Positions 13,341 to 24,210 of a stretch of DNA of 64,000 bases are shown in pieces. The notes beneath the pieces were generated by a model that was not told where the DNA came from, ran no database searches, and was given only the letters and a program-made list of their open reading frames with translations. Origin of the DNA: Drechmeria coniospora (Eukaryota > Ascomycota > Sordariomycetes > Hypocreales > Ophiocordycipitaceae); the NCBI RefSeq assembly GCF_001625195.1, contig NC_054390.1:7351222-7415221 (forward strand). The letters run 5' to 3'. Within the stretch, counting starts at the first letter, position 1, and every line of letters starts with the position of its first letter. The position numbers were made by a program, and so were the translations under genes.

Positions 13341-14912
13341 ATGAGCCGGCTTCAGAATTTACATCCTCATATCGACATCGCCGTTACTGCCAATACCATC
13401 AGTATGACGGCGCCAACACCGGCAACGGGTGGTTGGGAGATTCGATCGTGGTACCTCTACTACGTCGGCTCCAACGGCCTCGCCCTTTTCAACTTTGGCC
13501 CAACGGCCATGCAGAATCTTCTCCAGCAGGCGGCCAACGCCGAGTCAGGGTCGCTTGCGTTTGCCGGCCGGAGGCGCGACGTAAACAGCATCGTGCTTTT
13601 GGCCAACGGCATGTCCTTTGCCCTCCAGGCGGTCCTGTTCCTCGTCATCGGCGCCTATGCGGATTTTGGCACATGCCGCTCCAACGTGCTGCTATTTTGG
13701 TCCGTCGTCGCCTATGCAACGGGCTTCGCCTGGCTCGCCGTCCACGAGCCCGCGAGGTGGAGGGTCGGCGTGGGTCTCTACATCGTCGGCCTGGTCGCCT
13801 ACCAGATGACGCTGACGTACTGGACGGCTGCATTTCCCTCGCTCGCGCGCAACACTGCTCACATCCGGGAGTCGCGCCTCGAGTTTGAGAGCGGCGCCAT
13901 CGCCATGTCGGAACTCGACCGCCGCGACGAGAAGGAGCGCAGCCGGCTCAGCAACGTTGCCTTTTGGGCCCAGTCGATCGGCGAGGTCGTCATGCTCGCC
14001 GCCGCCGTCGCCATCATGTTCAGCCTCGCCGTCGACGATAGCACGGCCAACAACAACTGGGGACTCTCGGTACTCATCGCCTTCGCCACCGCCTGCTGGC
14101 TCCTCCTCTCCATGTCCTGGTTCGCGCTCGAGAAGAAGCGGCCGGGGAGAGAGATCCCCCAAGGGCAAAGCCTCGCCACCGTCGGCTTCTGGCAGCTCCG
14201 CGAGGCCGCCACCCAGATCTGGCAGCTCAAGCAGAGCCTCATCTACCTGACCGGCTACTTCCTACTCAGCGACTCGCTCAACACGTCGGTGACGGTCATC
14301 GCGACGCTACAGAACGAAATGGTCAGCTATAACACGCTGACGCTGACGTACCTGCTCCTCGTTGGCCTCGTCGCCCAGGCGGTCGGCATCGGCACCTTCT
14401 GGCTCGTCCAGCAGCGTCTCGGCCTCGGCGCAAAGACCATGTTCAACGCCGTCATGGCCGCCATCGTCATTATCGACGCGTGGGGTATGGTGGGCAACTG
14501 GACCCGTCGCTTTGGCTTCCACAACGTCTGGGAGATATGGCTGTACCAGGCCTTTTACGGCCTCCTCGTGTGCCCCTGGTACAGCTACTCGCAGATAATC
14601 ATCAGCTCCGTGACGCCCAAAGGCCACGAGTTTCTCTTCTTCAGCCTCTTCAACATTGTGGGAAAGTCGTCCAGTTTCATCGGACCTATCGTGGGCAGCG
14701 CGATGGTGGACCTGTCACCTGGCGGCAGCAACAAGAGTGCGCCTTTTTACTTCCTCTTCGCTCTCAGCCTCATCAGCGCGGTAGGTATTTGGATCTTCCT
14801 GGATCTCGAGAGCAGCGCGAGGGAGCAGGATCTGTTCTTGTATAGGGAGCATTCACACGCCGCAGGAGCGGGAGACGACGGGAAGTCTGCCGTGGCGGTG
14901 GCGAAGGAATGA
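13341..14912 (+). CDS. Atg22/UMF1-type major facilitator transporter
   Basis: Intronless, 523 residues, about eleven to twelve hydrophobic segments. The opening SWYLYYVGSNGLALFNFGPT and the later block WYSYSQIIISSVTPKGHEF are hallmarks of the autophagy-related protein 22-like (UMF1) branch of the major facilitator superfamily. The founding member, yeast Atg22, exports amino acids from the vacuole after autophagic breakdown. The usual central loop is present (RDEKERSRLSNVAFWAQSIGE). Fungi carry several paralogues, many away from any autophagy role, so I assign only the family. The frame begins at 13341; a second in-frame Met (about 13404) sits just before the conserved region and may be the real start. 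Confidence 0.88.
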   Translation: MSRLQNLHPHIDIAVTANTISMTAPTPATGGWEIRSWYLYYVGSNGLALFNFGPTAMQNLLQQAANAESGSLAFAGRRRDVNSIVLLANGMSFALQAVLFLVIGAYADFGTCRSNVLLFWSVVAYATGFAWLAVHEPARWRVGVGLYIVGLVAYQMTLTYWTAAFPSLARNTAHIRESRLEFESGAIAMSELDRRDEKERSRLSNVAFWAQSIGEVVMLAAAVAIMFSLAVDDSTANNNWGLSVLIAFATACWLLLSMSWFALEKKRPGREIPQGQSLATVGFWQLREAATQIWQLKQSLIYLTGYFLLSDSLNTSVTVIATLQNEMVSYNTLTLTYLLLVGLVAQAVGIGTFWLVQQRLGLGAKTMFNAVMAAIVIIDAWGMVGNWTRRFGFHNVWEIWLYQAFYGLLVCPWYSYSQIIISSVTPKGHEFLFFSLFNIVGKSSSFIGPIVGSAMVDLSPGGSNKSAPFYFLFALSLISAVGIWIFLDLESSAREQDLFLYREHSHAAGAGDDGKSAVAVAKE

Positions 14913-15063
14913 ATTTGAATGTATGCAGCGACGGTCACGTCACACAAACCGTGCCCGTCACGAGCCACACGGTTCGCTCACACCACCTCGGTCATGCGAG
15001 GCCAAGCCGTTGCGACGGAATTTGCTTGAACAAGTCTCTGTTCTCTCGGCGGCTCCATGCTGG

Positions 15064-16725
15064 CTATATCTTGGGCTGCACAGTCCTGCAGTAGCACGAC
15101 GAGTTCACGGGCACGTCGGCCAGGGCGAGCGCGGCCTTGAGGAGGGGCTGAACCTGCTCGGCCTCCGAGGTCCTTCTCAACCGCTGCAGGCACTCGTGAT
15201 AGCCGTGCAACGCCCAGACGTTGTTCGGGTGGCGATGGACGCGTGGCAGGGTTTCATCGAGGCCGAGGTCGGCCCTGTAGACGGCCAGCGCTTCCTCGAC
15301 GCGGCCCTGCTCGAGGAGGAGGGCGCCGTAGGCGTGGCGGGCCGGCTGCATCCACCCCCACGGTTCGTCAAAGGGTAGGCCGTCGTAGCGGACGATGGAC
15401 TCGCGCAGGTGGGCGAAGGCGGCGTCGTAGTTGCCGGCGCGGTACTCGACCTCGCCGTCGAGCATGGCCTCGGCGACGCAGAGGATGTCGACGCACTTGT
15501 TGTTGAAGAGCGTCCGGGACGGCTTCACGCGCGGGACGGACTCTCGAAAGAGGTCGCGCGCGGCGGCGGCCTCGTCTACGCGGCCGAGGGCGGCCAAGGC
15601 CATGCCGCGCGCGTAGTGGACGAGGGCGGTCGTGACGCAGTAGAGGTCCTGGTCCTCGGGCAGCTTGATGGCGAGGATGTCCCGCCAGCGGCCGAAGCGG
15701 ATGAGGGCGTGGACGCGCATGGCGAGGAAGGCCTCGAGCCAGTCGGCCATGGGCGGCACCTCGACGCGCAGCAGCTCCTCGGAGACGCTGGCCTCGAGCA
15801 TGTCGACGGTCTCGAGGGCGACCCTCGACTGGGCGGCAAACATGGCCGAGTAGAGGCGGAAGTGGTAGTCGTGGCTGCGGTAGAGGGTGTAGAAGTTCAT
15901 GGGCCCGTCGCGCTTCAGGAAGAGCTCGTCGGCGCGGACGGCGTCGGTGTTGGCCTCGACGGCCCTCGCGTAGTCGCCGACGAGGATGTCGAGGTGGCTC
16001 GGCATGTGGTTGAGGTGGCCGGCGTCGGGCACCAAGCCGCGCAGCCGGTCGGCGTAGGGCATGGCGACCTCGGGCGTCGAGGACATCTCCATGAGGTGGA
16101 TGTAGAGGTGCAGGAGGCCCGGGTGCTCGTCGCCGCCGGGCAGGCCGAGGGCCCGCTCGAGGACGCGGCGAACCTCGAGGGTGCGGGCCTCGCGCGCGGG
16201 CTCGCCGGTTCGGATGTCCCAGAGGTTCCAGGGCGTCATGTTCATGATGGCGTCGGCGTACAGGGTGGCGACGTCGAGGTCGTCGGGGAAGCGGGCGGCG
16301 ACGGCGCTCATGGCGTCGGCGTAGGCGCCGTTCCAGATGCAGAAGTCGGGCTTCGCCGGCGCGCGGCTCGCGGGGTAGCGATGCTGGAGAGCCTCGATCA
16401 GCGCCCGCTCGACGGCCGAGGCCTTGGACGAGAGGGCCCTCGCCTGCTCGACGGCGCGATGGGTCCGCTCCGCCGTCGTCTGGCGCTCACGACGGCCGAA
16501 GAGGTCCCACGGCTTATTGTAGTTGGGCCCGAGGGCGTAGGCGACGCCCCAGTAGGCGATGGCGCAGCCGCTGTCGCGGGCGATGGCTCGCTCGAAGCAG
16601 CGGGCCGCCTCCTCGTGGTTGAAGCCGTAGCACCAAACGAGGCCACGGTCGAACCACTTCTGGGCCACGGCGCTCGCCGTGCTCACGGGCCGGTGCAGGG
16701 TGCCGAGGTCATAGTAACTGTCCAT
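15064..16725 (-). CDS. TPR-repeat protein
   Basis: Intronless, 553 residues from the ATG at 16725. The frame stays open to 16896, but the extra 57 residues look like leader DNA, and MDSYYDLGTLHRPVS is the likely start. The protein is helical and Ala/Arg/Glu-rich, with TPR-like pairs such as GFNHEEAARCFERAIARD, WGVAYALGPNYNKPW, and near the C-terminus ALLLEQGRVEEALAVYRADL. It belongs to a widespread fungal and bacterial group annotated only as TPR domain protein. No catalytic motif is visible, so a role as a protein-binding scaffold is inferred. It is tail-to-tail with the Atg22-like gene, 151 bp away. GC content is high throughout, and mirror-image frames on the plus strand are shadows. Confidence 0.85.
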   Translation of the reverse strand: MDSYYDLGTLHRPVSTASAVAQKWFDRGLVWCYGFNHEEAARCFERAIARDSGCAIAYWGVAYALGPNYNKPWDLFGRRERQTTAERTHRAVEQARALSSKASAVERALIEALQHRYPASRAPAKPDFCIWNGAYADAMSAVAARFPDDLDVATLYADAIMNMTPWNLWDIRTGEPAREARTLEVRRVLERALGLPGGDEHPGLLHLYIHLMEMSSTPEVAMPYADRLRGLVPDAGHLNHMPSHLDILVGDYARAVEANTDAVRADELFLKRDGPMNFYTLYRSHDYHFRLYSAMFAAQSRVALETVDMLEASVSEELLRVEVPPMADWLEAFLAMRVHALIRFGRWRDILAIKLPEDQDLYCVTTALVHYARGMALAALGRVDEAAAARDLFRESVPRVKPSRTLFNNKCVDILCVAEAMLDGEVEYRAGNYDAAFAHLRESIVRYDGLPFDEPWGWMQPARHAYGALLLEQGRVEEALAVYRADLGLDETLPRVHRHPNNVWALHGYHECLQRLRRTSEAEQVQPLLKAALALADVPVNSSCYCRTVQPKI

Positions 16726-18248
16726 GGCCGGCCGGAGTTTTGGGTCGAGACATGCTGCGATGCCGCTGCGACGTCGGTTGCTATCCGCCGCTCTGCGAGG
16801 GGAGCTGGTGGTGACGGTGGCGAAGGTGTGATGGGGGGTGGATCCGGGAGGTTTGTCGGTGTAAGTGTACATGTACGGATTACTGCACAAGTACATGTAC
16901 GTACTGCACAGACGGAGTGCTTGTACTTACAGTGATCGGACAAATACCTATTACCTTTTGGAGTAAGTACTGTATTACTGCATGCAAGTACCTGGATAAC
17001 AATTGCAAGTGCTCTCCAGTACGGAGTCACCCGCTGTTGACGCTGCCCTGACCAAAAATACACACCCCCCTTTAGGGAACATCACGCCCTACAAGTACAT
17101 CTACAAGCATGTACATGTGATTGCAACAACTCATGTACTTCCTGCGTAGCCCATACTTTCAGTCACAAGTTGGACCGTCACATGAGACGGAAAAGGGATA
17201 AGAAAGGATCAACCGTTGGAAGATGATGCATTTTTAGTCTATCAAAAAGAATGAGAGGAAAGTCTTGATGTCTACAGATGGTGAGCTCCTCAATCAGCCA
17301 GATCTCAGCCCGATGCAGATGAGGCATTCATCGTTGCATCGCCCACTGCCGTCAGACCACCATAGCATAGTTGGCCAATGCCGTCATCGCGGCCAGGCAG
17401 TCAACGCTACCAAGGTAATTGCTGCATAAAGACAGCCAGCATAAACCAGATAGTCGTTGTACCAAGACGGCCAGCATGACCAAAGTTTCAGAAACCAAAA
17501 ATGGGTGAAGAATAATACGAGGTAGAGTGAGGAGTTCTGGCAATACGGAGCAGCAGCTAGGGCGCTGGCTACGTACTACGTGGGACTGGTAGCGGCGCGG
17601 CGAATAGTACGTAAGTACTCCGTGTGTACTCCTTGTATATGTACTTGGCATTTATCAGAGAAGCCCCTATTCTACTTACGCCACTCTGACTCGAGAGTCT
17701 CGGGCAAGCCTGTTCATTGCACGCACCTCGACTCGGTGGTCGTATAATTACTGTAGCTCAACTGATGGATACTCAGCCATGTCTTTGTCTTCTTTTGCAC
17801 TAAATCTCCAGAATCACGAACTGGTCTTTGCCGTTCCCCGCAACGGCCGCTTAGCGTCAGGAATGATGCTTGTTCATTAGCCACTTTTCATAGTTCTATA
17901 GTAACAACCAAGCCACCAGTCGCCGAGACTGATGCGGAGAGAGCTTGCCGAGTAACATTGTATGTACCACTATGTATAATAATGACCGTTTCCCGAAACC
18001 AACTCCCTCACTCTCTCAACCAACCAGACTCTTCCATCCACGCCTTCACTCGCTCACACTCAACTCTCTCTCACACGCAACCCCCACCCGATTCGTGCAA
18101 GTCTCTCCCACTTGTCCGAACACCTCCGTTTGGACATTGCACTCCCGTTTCTTCTTCCTTTTTCTTTTTAGCATCTTGGTGATCTCCGGCTTCATTCCAT
18201 AGACCAATTGATCTACGCGCCAGGGTGAGGCCGTTCCGTCTTTTCGCG
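16726..18248. other. Divergent promoter region
   Basis: Between the TPR gene (minus) and the MOSC fusion gene (plus). It contains TACGGAGT motifs (about 17020, 17543), a GTACATGTAC palindrome cluster (16865-16905) and, just upstream of the MOSC gene, a CT-rich tract. No coding frame is supported. Confidence 0.5.
17999..18090 (+). promoter_or_regulatory. CT-rich promoter tract
   Basis: Pyrimidine-rich run (repeated CTCTC, CACTC) ending about 160 bp before the MOSC fusion start. Such tracts commonly mark transcription starts in filamentous fungi. Inferred from composition only. Confidence 0.4.
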
Positions 18249-20001
18249 ATGACGCACCCTTTGGAGGACATGCATGTGACTTTGCCGGTGAACCTGTCGG
18301 CGCCGTTCGAGGTTGACAAACTTCTGGAAGTGCGCACCTCGGGGATGAAGAAGATGGCAGGCTTGAACATCGAATCTGGCATCGACAAGAAACCTTGCCC
18401 TGGTCCCATGAGAATCACGAAGCTCGGACTGGAAGGGGACGAGCATGATCCGACCTTCCACGGCGGCCTGGACAAGGCAATCCTTGGATGTGCGATGCCC
18501 AGCTCCGCTCTCCGGCGGGGGGTGGAAACTGCGAGGAGGGCCATGTTCTGACGAATCCGCAGATTGCTCGTCGCACTACGACGCCTGGCGACAGTCGTAT
18601 CCCGAGCGGAGCGACAGGTTCGTCCCCGGCGGCTTCGGTGAAAACTTCGTGACGGCCTGCATGAACGAGCGAAACGTCTGCATCGGCGACATCATCGCCG
18701 TCGGGCCCGACGTTCTTCTTCAGGTGTCCCTCCCTCGACAGCCGTGCTTCAAGCTCAACCACCGCTTCTCCCTCAAGAACTTTGCGCCCGAGACGTACCG
18801 GACGAGCCGAACGGGCTGGTACTATCGGGTCAAGCGTGAAGGTACCGTCCGCGTCGGCGACGAGCTGCGCCTCGTCGAGAGAGCTTGGCCGCAGTGGACC
18901 GTCGCCCGCGTCCAGGAGTACCTGCACCGTGACAAGGATAACCTCGAGATGAACCGACAGCTCGCCGAAGTCGACGCGCTAGGCGACGAGAGCCGAGGCC
19001 AGTTTCGGAAGAGGGTCGCCAGGGCGATGAGCAAGTCCAAGCCGGCCGAGGAGGGTTTGTGGAAAGACTACAAGATCACGGGTCGCAGGATGGAGACGGC
19101 GAGGGTCGTGTCGCTCGTCATGGAGGCCGTCAATCCGGATCCCGAGTCGGACATCTCCCTCCTCGGCGCGCATGCGAGAATGAAGCTTCCCGGTGGCCTC
19201 GTCCGATCCTACTCCGTCGTCGCCGGCGGAGAAGGGGGCGCCGGCAGCCCCAATACGCTCGAGTTCGGCATTGCGCTCGCGGAAAACAGCCGAGGCGGCT
19301 CCCGCCACCTGCACGAGTCAGCCAAGGTCGGTGACGTCTTGCAAGTGGGCAGGATAACGGCGGCCATCGGGCTCGCCAGCGCGGCGAGCAACCACTGCTT
19401 CATCGCAGGGGGCATCGGCCTAACGGCCTTCCTCGCGCTCATCCAAGGCATGCATTCGATCCACTTCAACTACCGGCTCCACTACGCCGTACGATCGGAG
19501 GAGGATATCCCTTTCAAGGGCCGGCTGGCGGCTTTCGGGGAGAACGTCGTCCTATATGACAAGTCCAAGGGCGAGAGGATGAACATCAAGGACATTGTCA
19601 AGTCGCTCACCTGGAACAGTCACCTCTACGTCTGCGGCCCCGAGCGAATGATGGAGGCGACAAAGGTGGAGGTTGAGGCGAGTGGCATGCCGCAGAATGA
19701 GGTCCACTACGAGGCCTTTGCTGCCGACGTTTCCGGGGACCCGTTCGAGGTGGAGCTGGGCGGCCTCCGAAAGGGGCGCGTCCTGAAGGTCGGTGCCGAC
19801 GAGAGCTTGCTGGAGGTGCTGCAACGCGAACGGCCAGACTTTCCATCCAGCTGCGAGGTCGGGAACTGCGGCACCTGCAAGGTCAGGGTCACGAGCGGGT
19901 GCGTGGACCACAGAGGCACGGCACTTCTGCCCGAGGAGAAGGAAACATCGATGCTGTCGTGCGTGAGCCGCGGGATTGGACGCATCACAATAGAGATCTA
20001 G
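18249..20001 (+). CDS. MOSC domain - flavin reductase - 2Fe-2S ferredoxin fusion
   Basis: Two exons, 18249..18489 and 18563..20001 (73-bp intron, CTGAC branch point), 559 residues. The join gives ILGYCSSHYDAW, matching the YiiM-type MOSC fold. The MOSC domain (about 1-205) has the RQPCFKLNHRF motif, whose Cys (about 142) is expected to bind the molybdenum cofactor. Next comes a ferredoxin-reductase-like module with an RSYSV flavin motif and nucleotide-binding FIAGGIGLT and LYVCGPERMM. The C-terminus is a plant-type 2Fe-2S domain with Cys at about 511, 516, 519 and 547 (C-x4-C-x2-C...C). The reductase half resembles vanillate/phthalate oxygenase reductases. All parts of an NAD(P)H-flavin-FeS-Moco chain are in one chain. 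By analogy with YiiM, YcbX and mARC it may reduce N-hydroxylated bases; that is inference. Confidence 0.88.
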
Positions 20002-20777
20002 ACGGCTGAATGACCGCCGAGGATTAAGACACAAGGCAGCTTGTAGTGGATATAGTCTCCAACTCGACTGAACGGTTTTCAAGACCAGTCAGCGTAACTG
20101 GCTCGTAGCGAAGACTGATGCTCTCAACTTGCTAACATTTGCACTGTGCTTCGCATGAGAGATGACCGAAAAGTTTGGGTTCGCCTTCAACGCCAAATTA
20201 GACTTACATCTCCGTAATTTGGTTGGTCGCAGCGCGACTATCCCGTTGCTGAGCCAATATCGTCCAACTCGCACAGATTTCATGTGGTTCGGATGACCTG
20301 ATGTCGCAATGACGCCGGAAGAACTAGCGGCTGAACAGATGCAACGCGCAGCTGATGGGCAGCTTGAGCCGTCGCGGGGCACTGCATGCTCGCCAGTGCG
20401 TGAATTTCGGTCATGCGCAATCGGCACTTGGTCAAGATGATGGAATGGCAGGGCGTCGGTTGTCACTTGAAGTCATGGCGGAGAGTGTCACCAAGTGAAG
20501 TCAAGTCCGTCGAAAAAGGATCAGTCTCATGGAAGCCGGTGGCGACATGTTCCGACCGTATCCGGCGTCTCGAGGTTGCCATTCATGGCTGGGCTGAAGC
20601 TCTTGGTGGTGCTGAATTTGCCTTGCTGGTAAACGCGGAGCAGCGGGCCTTGCAAGCCTCGACAGCCATTCATATTGTTTCAGCAACGAGGAGAGCGCAT
20701 GATGGGAAAGGCTAGACGGAAATGAGCATCATCACCGACGCGCACTGAAACTCAAATGACCGTTCAGGCTGCCGGCA
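20002..20777. other. Intergenic, convergent gene ends
   Basis: 3' flanks of the MOSC fusion and SRAP genes. Small frames only, none convincing. Confidence 0.5.
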
Positions 20778-22099
20778 TCATGTGCTGTTGCCAAAGAACT
20801 TGGTAATCTTCTGGGAGCCAGGAGACTTGGTCTTGGATTTGCTTGGGCTTCTCTTCTCATTCATCGTTGCGCTAATTCGTTTCCTTTCCAACGTTGGCTT
20901 CTTTGTCGGAGGGGATTCCCCCACCGTCGGCGAAAGATGGCGTTTATGCTGGGGACTTGACGGGGGTGCCTCTTCCTTTGGGACTGCACCAGATCCTTGC
21001 CAATACGTCGATTTCTTCTCATTGTTGCTTGACTTTGGAGCGAAGAAATTGGCAATGTTGGACTTGTTCTCCTTGCTGTTGATGGGGACGACAAAGGAGG
21101 GAGAGTTGTTGCCGACCTTGCCGACATCCTTGCTGACGGGGTACACTTCGAGCTCGCCGTCGAACGGCTTCAGGAGGGCCTGGAGCCCGCGATCCCATTC
21201 GCTTTTGGTCGGATCAAGCCAGCTCTTGATTTTTTCGGAGCCGGGATCAAAGATGACGGGCATGCGGTCGTGGAGAAATTTTAGCTGCTTGTTGGAGTCG
21301 GTGGTGATGATGGTGTAGGTGTACATCTTTTCATCCGAGCCTGACTTGTCGGTGAGCCATGGAGCGTCTACCGGGACGCGACCAGATCGAAGACCTCGGT
21401 CCACACTTGGAGCTCTCGACTCACCTTCGTACTGGACGCAATCCCAAAGGCCCGCAAGGCAGAGGAGGCGACCATCTCGTCGCTTGACATAATGGGGGAG
21501 CTTGTCCTTGGGACCCGTCTTGAGCCACTCGAAGAAACCCTGAGCGATGACGATGCAACGCTTGCGGGCCTTCATCGAGGCCCACATGCCGCCGGGGGTG
21601 CTCAGAGAGTCGTCGCGACAGTTGATGGTCCGCATCATGGTGCCATAGTCCGGGTTTCGCTTGGTCCAGAAGGGGATGAGGCCCCATCTCATCGACTGCA
21701 GCTTGTACTGGGACCTGGACGGGGAACCGGACCCGCCGTCGTGGGCGGCCTCGGTTTTCGTCTCGGCCGAGTCCGAAGGGACATCTGGCTGCGAAGGCTC
21801 GTTGGGGCCGGGGGCGTCACCGTCGCCAGAGCGGGGAGCGGGTCCAGCGCCCCAGTCCGGGGTGTCTGCGCGGTAGATGATGCCGTGGTACCCCGGGGCA
21901 AAGTTGTAAGACTGGCGGGGCGCGCCGACGCCGTCGTCGTCGGGGGCATCGTCGATCGGCATGCCGTCCTCCTCCAGCATTTGTCGTACTTGGGAGGCAC
22001 GCTGCAGGGGTCGGAATCGGTCAGCAGGAATGGACGACTGGGTGCCATCTCGCAGCGCATCAATCGACTCACGAGCGCCAGCGCATATCGGCCACACAT
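20778..22099 (-). CDS. SRAP-domain abasic-site protein (HMCES/YedK family)
   Basis: Three exons, 22099..22073, 22001..21425, 21340..20778, 388 residues. The first exon codes only MCGRYALAL, putting the essential Cys at position 2 after Met removal. The third-exon acceptor gives CVQYEGSDEKMYTYT; this 84-bp intron is in frame, so a longer unspliced frame exists. The family traps abasic sites in single-stranded DNA through a Cys2 crosslink and protects replication forks. Supporting residues are visible: Asn42 in SYNFAPG, Glu167 in GFFEW, His225 in HDRMP. The tail after about residue 250 is Lys/Ser-rich and disordered, with two PIP-like motifs, SNIANFF and, at the very C-terminus, ITKFF. These suggest PCNA contact. 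An acidic, Gly/Pro-rich insert (about 60-105) is longer than in bacterial YedK. Confidence 0.9.
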
Positions 22100-22597
22100 G
22101 CTGGAGCTTCATTCACTCTCAGCCGTCGAATTATCAGCTTCGTTCTCATTCAAATGTCCATGTATCGTAAGGTTGTGCTGTTTGCAGGAACACGTCTCCA
22201 AGCCATGATTCCATCGGTGGCACCCGTTGGTGGTGGCACGAAATCACGTGCGTGCAAATGCGGACTTGCCTGATTACTAATTATTTAACTACGACCAAGG
22301 AATGGCGGACAACGAAACGAAAGAAGGCCATAACTGACGCCTCTGAAATGATACCACCACCGTCGTTGATGGTAGGCATCGGTCTCGATCCTCCTCGGCT
22401 CTGTAGGCCTTGTGATGGAGAAAAGGGGAACAGAGCTGCGCGATGGTCAAATTAGCCCGACCTAGGCACTTTCGCCATTCCACAATACACCGATGCCAAC
22501 GATGCGAAGCAACGACGCTCGTTGTGGTTTCTGTTAGCTAGGGTAAAAAATCATGGCTCTCATAATAACCGGAGACTTGGCCACCCGTCCGGACCTG
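22100..22597. other. Intergenic, nothing recognised
   Basis: Promoter side of the SRAP gene and 3' side of the orphan gene. No coding frame or clear motif. Confidence 0.5.
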
Positions 22598-23416
22598 TCA
22601 AAGGGCGTCTTGCCAGCGTTGTCTATGGATAGGGCGACTTCCGGCAATCCTCTCCGACTCGTCGATGAGAGTCGCCATTTCCTTGACCCTATCGGCACAC
22701 GTAACGAGCCTAACCAGCTCATCGGTATTTACTGTCACCTCATCAGGTATGGTGATAGGGTGCGACTCCGACTGAAGTGCCCGCAAGGACGTAATAAGGC
22801 GCGACCGCGCCCAGCAAACCACCAGATCTTCATTGTGCTCGATTACCCGTTGGCACTCCCGCTCATCCCAGTGAATCATGGCTTCAGCTCTAGCCTGCTG
22901 AAGCGTCCATCCTTCCCTTAAAGATACGTATTTAGCATTCGCATTAGCACTGTTCGCGTCGCATACAGAGAATGAGACGCCAAAGTCATCCCAGTTAATG
23001 TTTGGTTTGATGAATGCAGCGGCGCCGGCCTTGCGATGCTCATTTTTTCGCCCATGATCGTTCCTCTTTCTCTTGCCCAGCGATGCAGATGGCGGTAGGT
23101 CAACACGCCAGGTGCCGATGTTGGTCATCGCATCAACAGCTCGCCTCGCACGGATTGGACCCGGGTGCTTATTCGGGTGATCTGTCGTCCAGTGGTTTGA
23201 AAATACACGCCTCCACAGACCATGGCGCGACTCGTGGCTGGGCACCTCCCTCGTCCCATTTGCTCGAGACGACAGAATAATGAGGTCATCGCAGCATTTC
23301 TTCTGGCTTTCGGACAAATTCTCCACGCCGGCCAACCGGGGGGCCAATCCAGAGGAGTACTGTGATGATGGGGGCTGCGAGGGGGTTGGGGCTGCTGGCA
23401 AAATGCTGCCCATCAT
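22598..23416 (-). CDS. Hypothetical protein, orphan
   Basis: Single open frame of 272 residues that I do not recognise. Composition is protein-like: an N-terminal Pro/Ser-rich part, a basic patch GKRKRNDHGRKNEHRK that could be a nuclear localisation signal, then a folded-looking C-terminal half with Trp, Cys and charged helices (REGWTLQQARAEAMIHWDERE, shown in part). No signal peptide or membrane segment. There is no overlapping plausible gene on the other strand. It could be a lineage-specific gene, or a decayed copy with introns I cannot see. No function is proposed. Confidence 0.45.
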   Translation of the reverse strand: MMGSILPAAPTPSQPPSSQYSSGLAPRLAGVENLSESQKKCCDDLIILSSRANGTREVPSHESRHGLWRRVFSNHWTTDHPNKHPGPIRARRAVDAMTNIGTWRVDLPPSASLGKRKRNDHGRKNEHRKAGAAAFIKPNINWDDFGVSFSVCDANSANANAKYVSLREGWTLQQARAEAMIHWDERECQRVIEHNEDLVVCWARSRLITSLRALQSESHPITIPDEVTVNTDELVRLVTCADRVKEMATLIDESERIAGSRPIHRQRWQDAL

Positions 23417-24210
23417 GATTCCCTGCGCAACTCAGTTAGTAGCTGGACGTAACGCTGGAGCAGTACATGTCCGTGACTGACCGGTTGGAAATTATGGGAG
23501 CGTAGAGAAAGGAAAAAGGATGGAGATGGCAGCAAGGGTATGCTGCACGAGGGTAAGTTGCGTTGCGACGAAGCATTTCGAAAAGTCTTGTTGGGTATAA
23601 ACCAAGCAGGTCAGTTTCAGAAGGGAGATGAACACAACGGATGCATGCGCGCCATTCAGATTACGATATAATAGCACGAAGGAGGCACCCAATAGCATTG
23701 TATTACATTCGCCCTCGGCAAAAGGAGATCAGCCGATTGGGGCATTTTGGCGGGCAGCGTGCTATAGATGTGCCTCGAGCTCAGGGCGAGCCTGGGCTCG
23801 CCCCGGGCTCGCCCCGGGCTCGCCCCGTATGAAATAGAACAGGATTATAGGAATTAGTATTTCTCCAAAGGCTGCGTGAAAAGTAAAGTGTGGTGTTTTC
23901 GTGACCGACTAGTGTTTGTATGACTGGTCCGCCCGCCTTAGTTAACTGGCAGGAAGGTAAACAGGAAGGTGGCAGGCGGCTGCGCAGAGAAGGAGTTAAT
24001 TTGGTACAGTACAAACGTACTTGGTCTGTGCTATCCATACTGTGCTTTCCTTAAAAGCATACATCTTCGCTCACTCGAACTCGCCCTTTTCTTCCACCGT
24101 TGTGACTGTTAACATTTTCCTACAGTATGGCACGTACTTCCATCGTTAGCATACCTTACTGGCATCTCCATCCTTTTGTTTTCTCTACGCTCCCTTAGAG
24201 CAGTACAACC
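23417..24210. other. Intergenic with GC-rich short tandem repeat
   Basis: Promoter side of the HNH gene. It contains the GGGCTCGCCCC repeat at about 23780-23826. Pyrimidine-rich DNA precedes the HNH start (24160-24195). Confidence 0.5.
23780..23826. repeat. GGGCTCGCCCC tandem repeat
   Basis: Three or more near-identical GGGCTCGCCCC units in tandem. Each unit contains its own partial inverted repeat (GGGC...GCCC), so it can fold. Confidence 0.8.

Noticed and set aside
15409..16935. 508-codon frame on the plus strand
   Set aside because: Exact mirror of the TPR gene; Val/Gly/Asp/Glu-rich composition is the usual antisense shadow of a GC-rich gene.
21492..22208. 238-codon plus-strand frame
   Set aside because: Antisense to the SRAP gene, no independent features.
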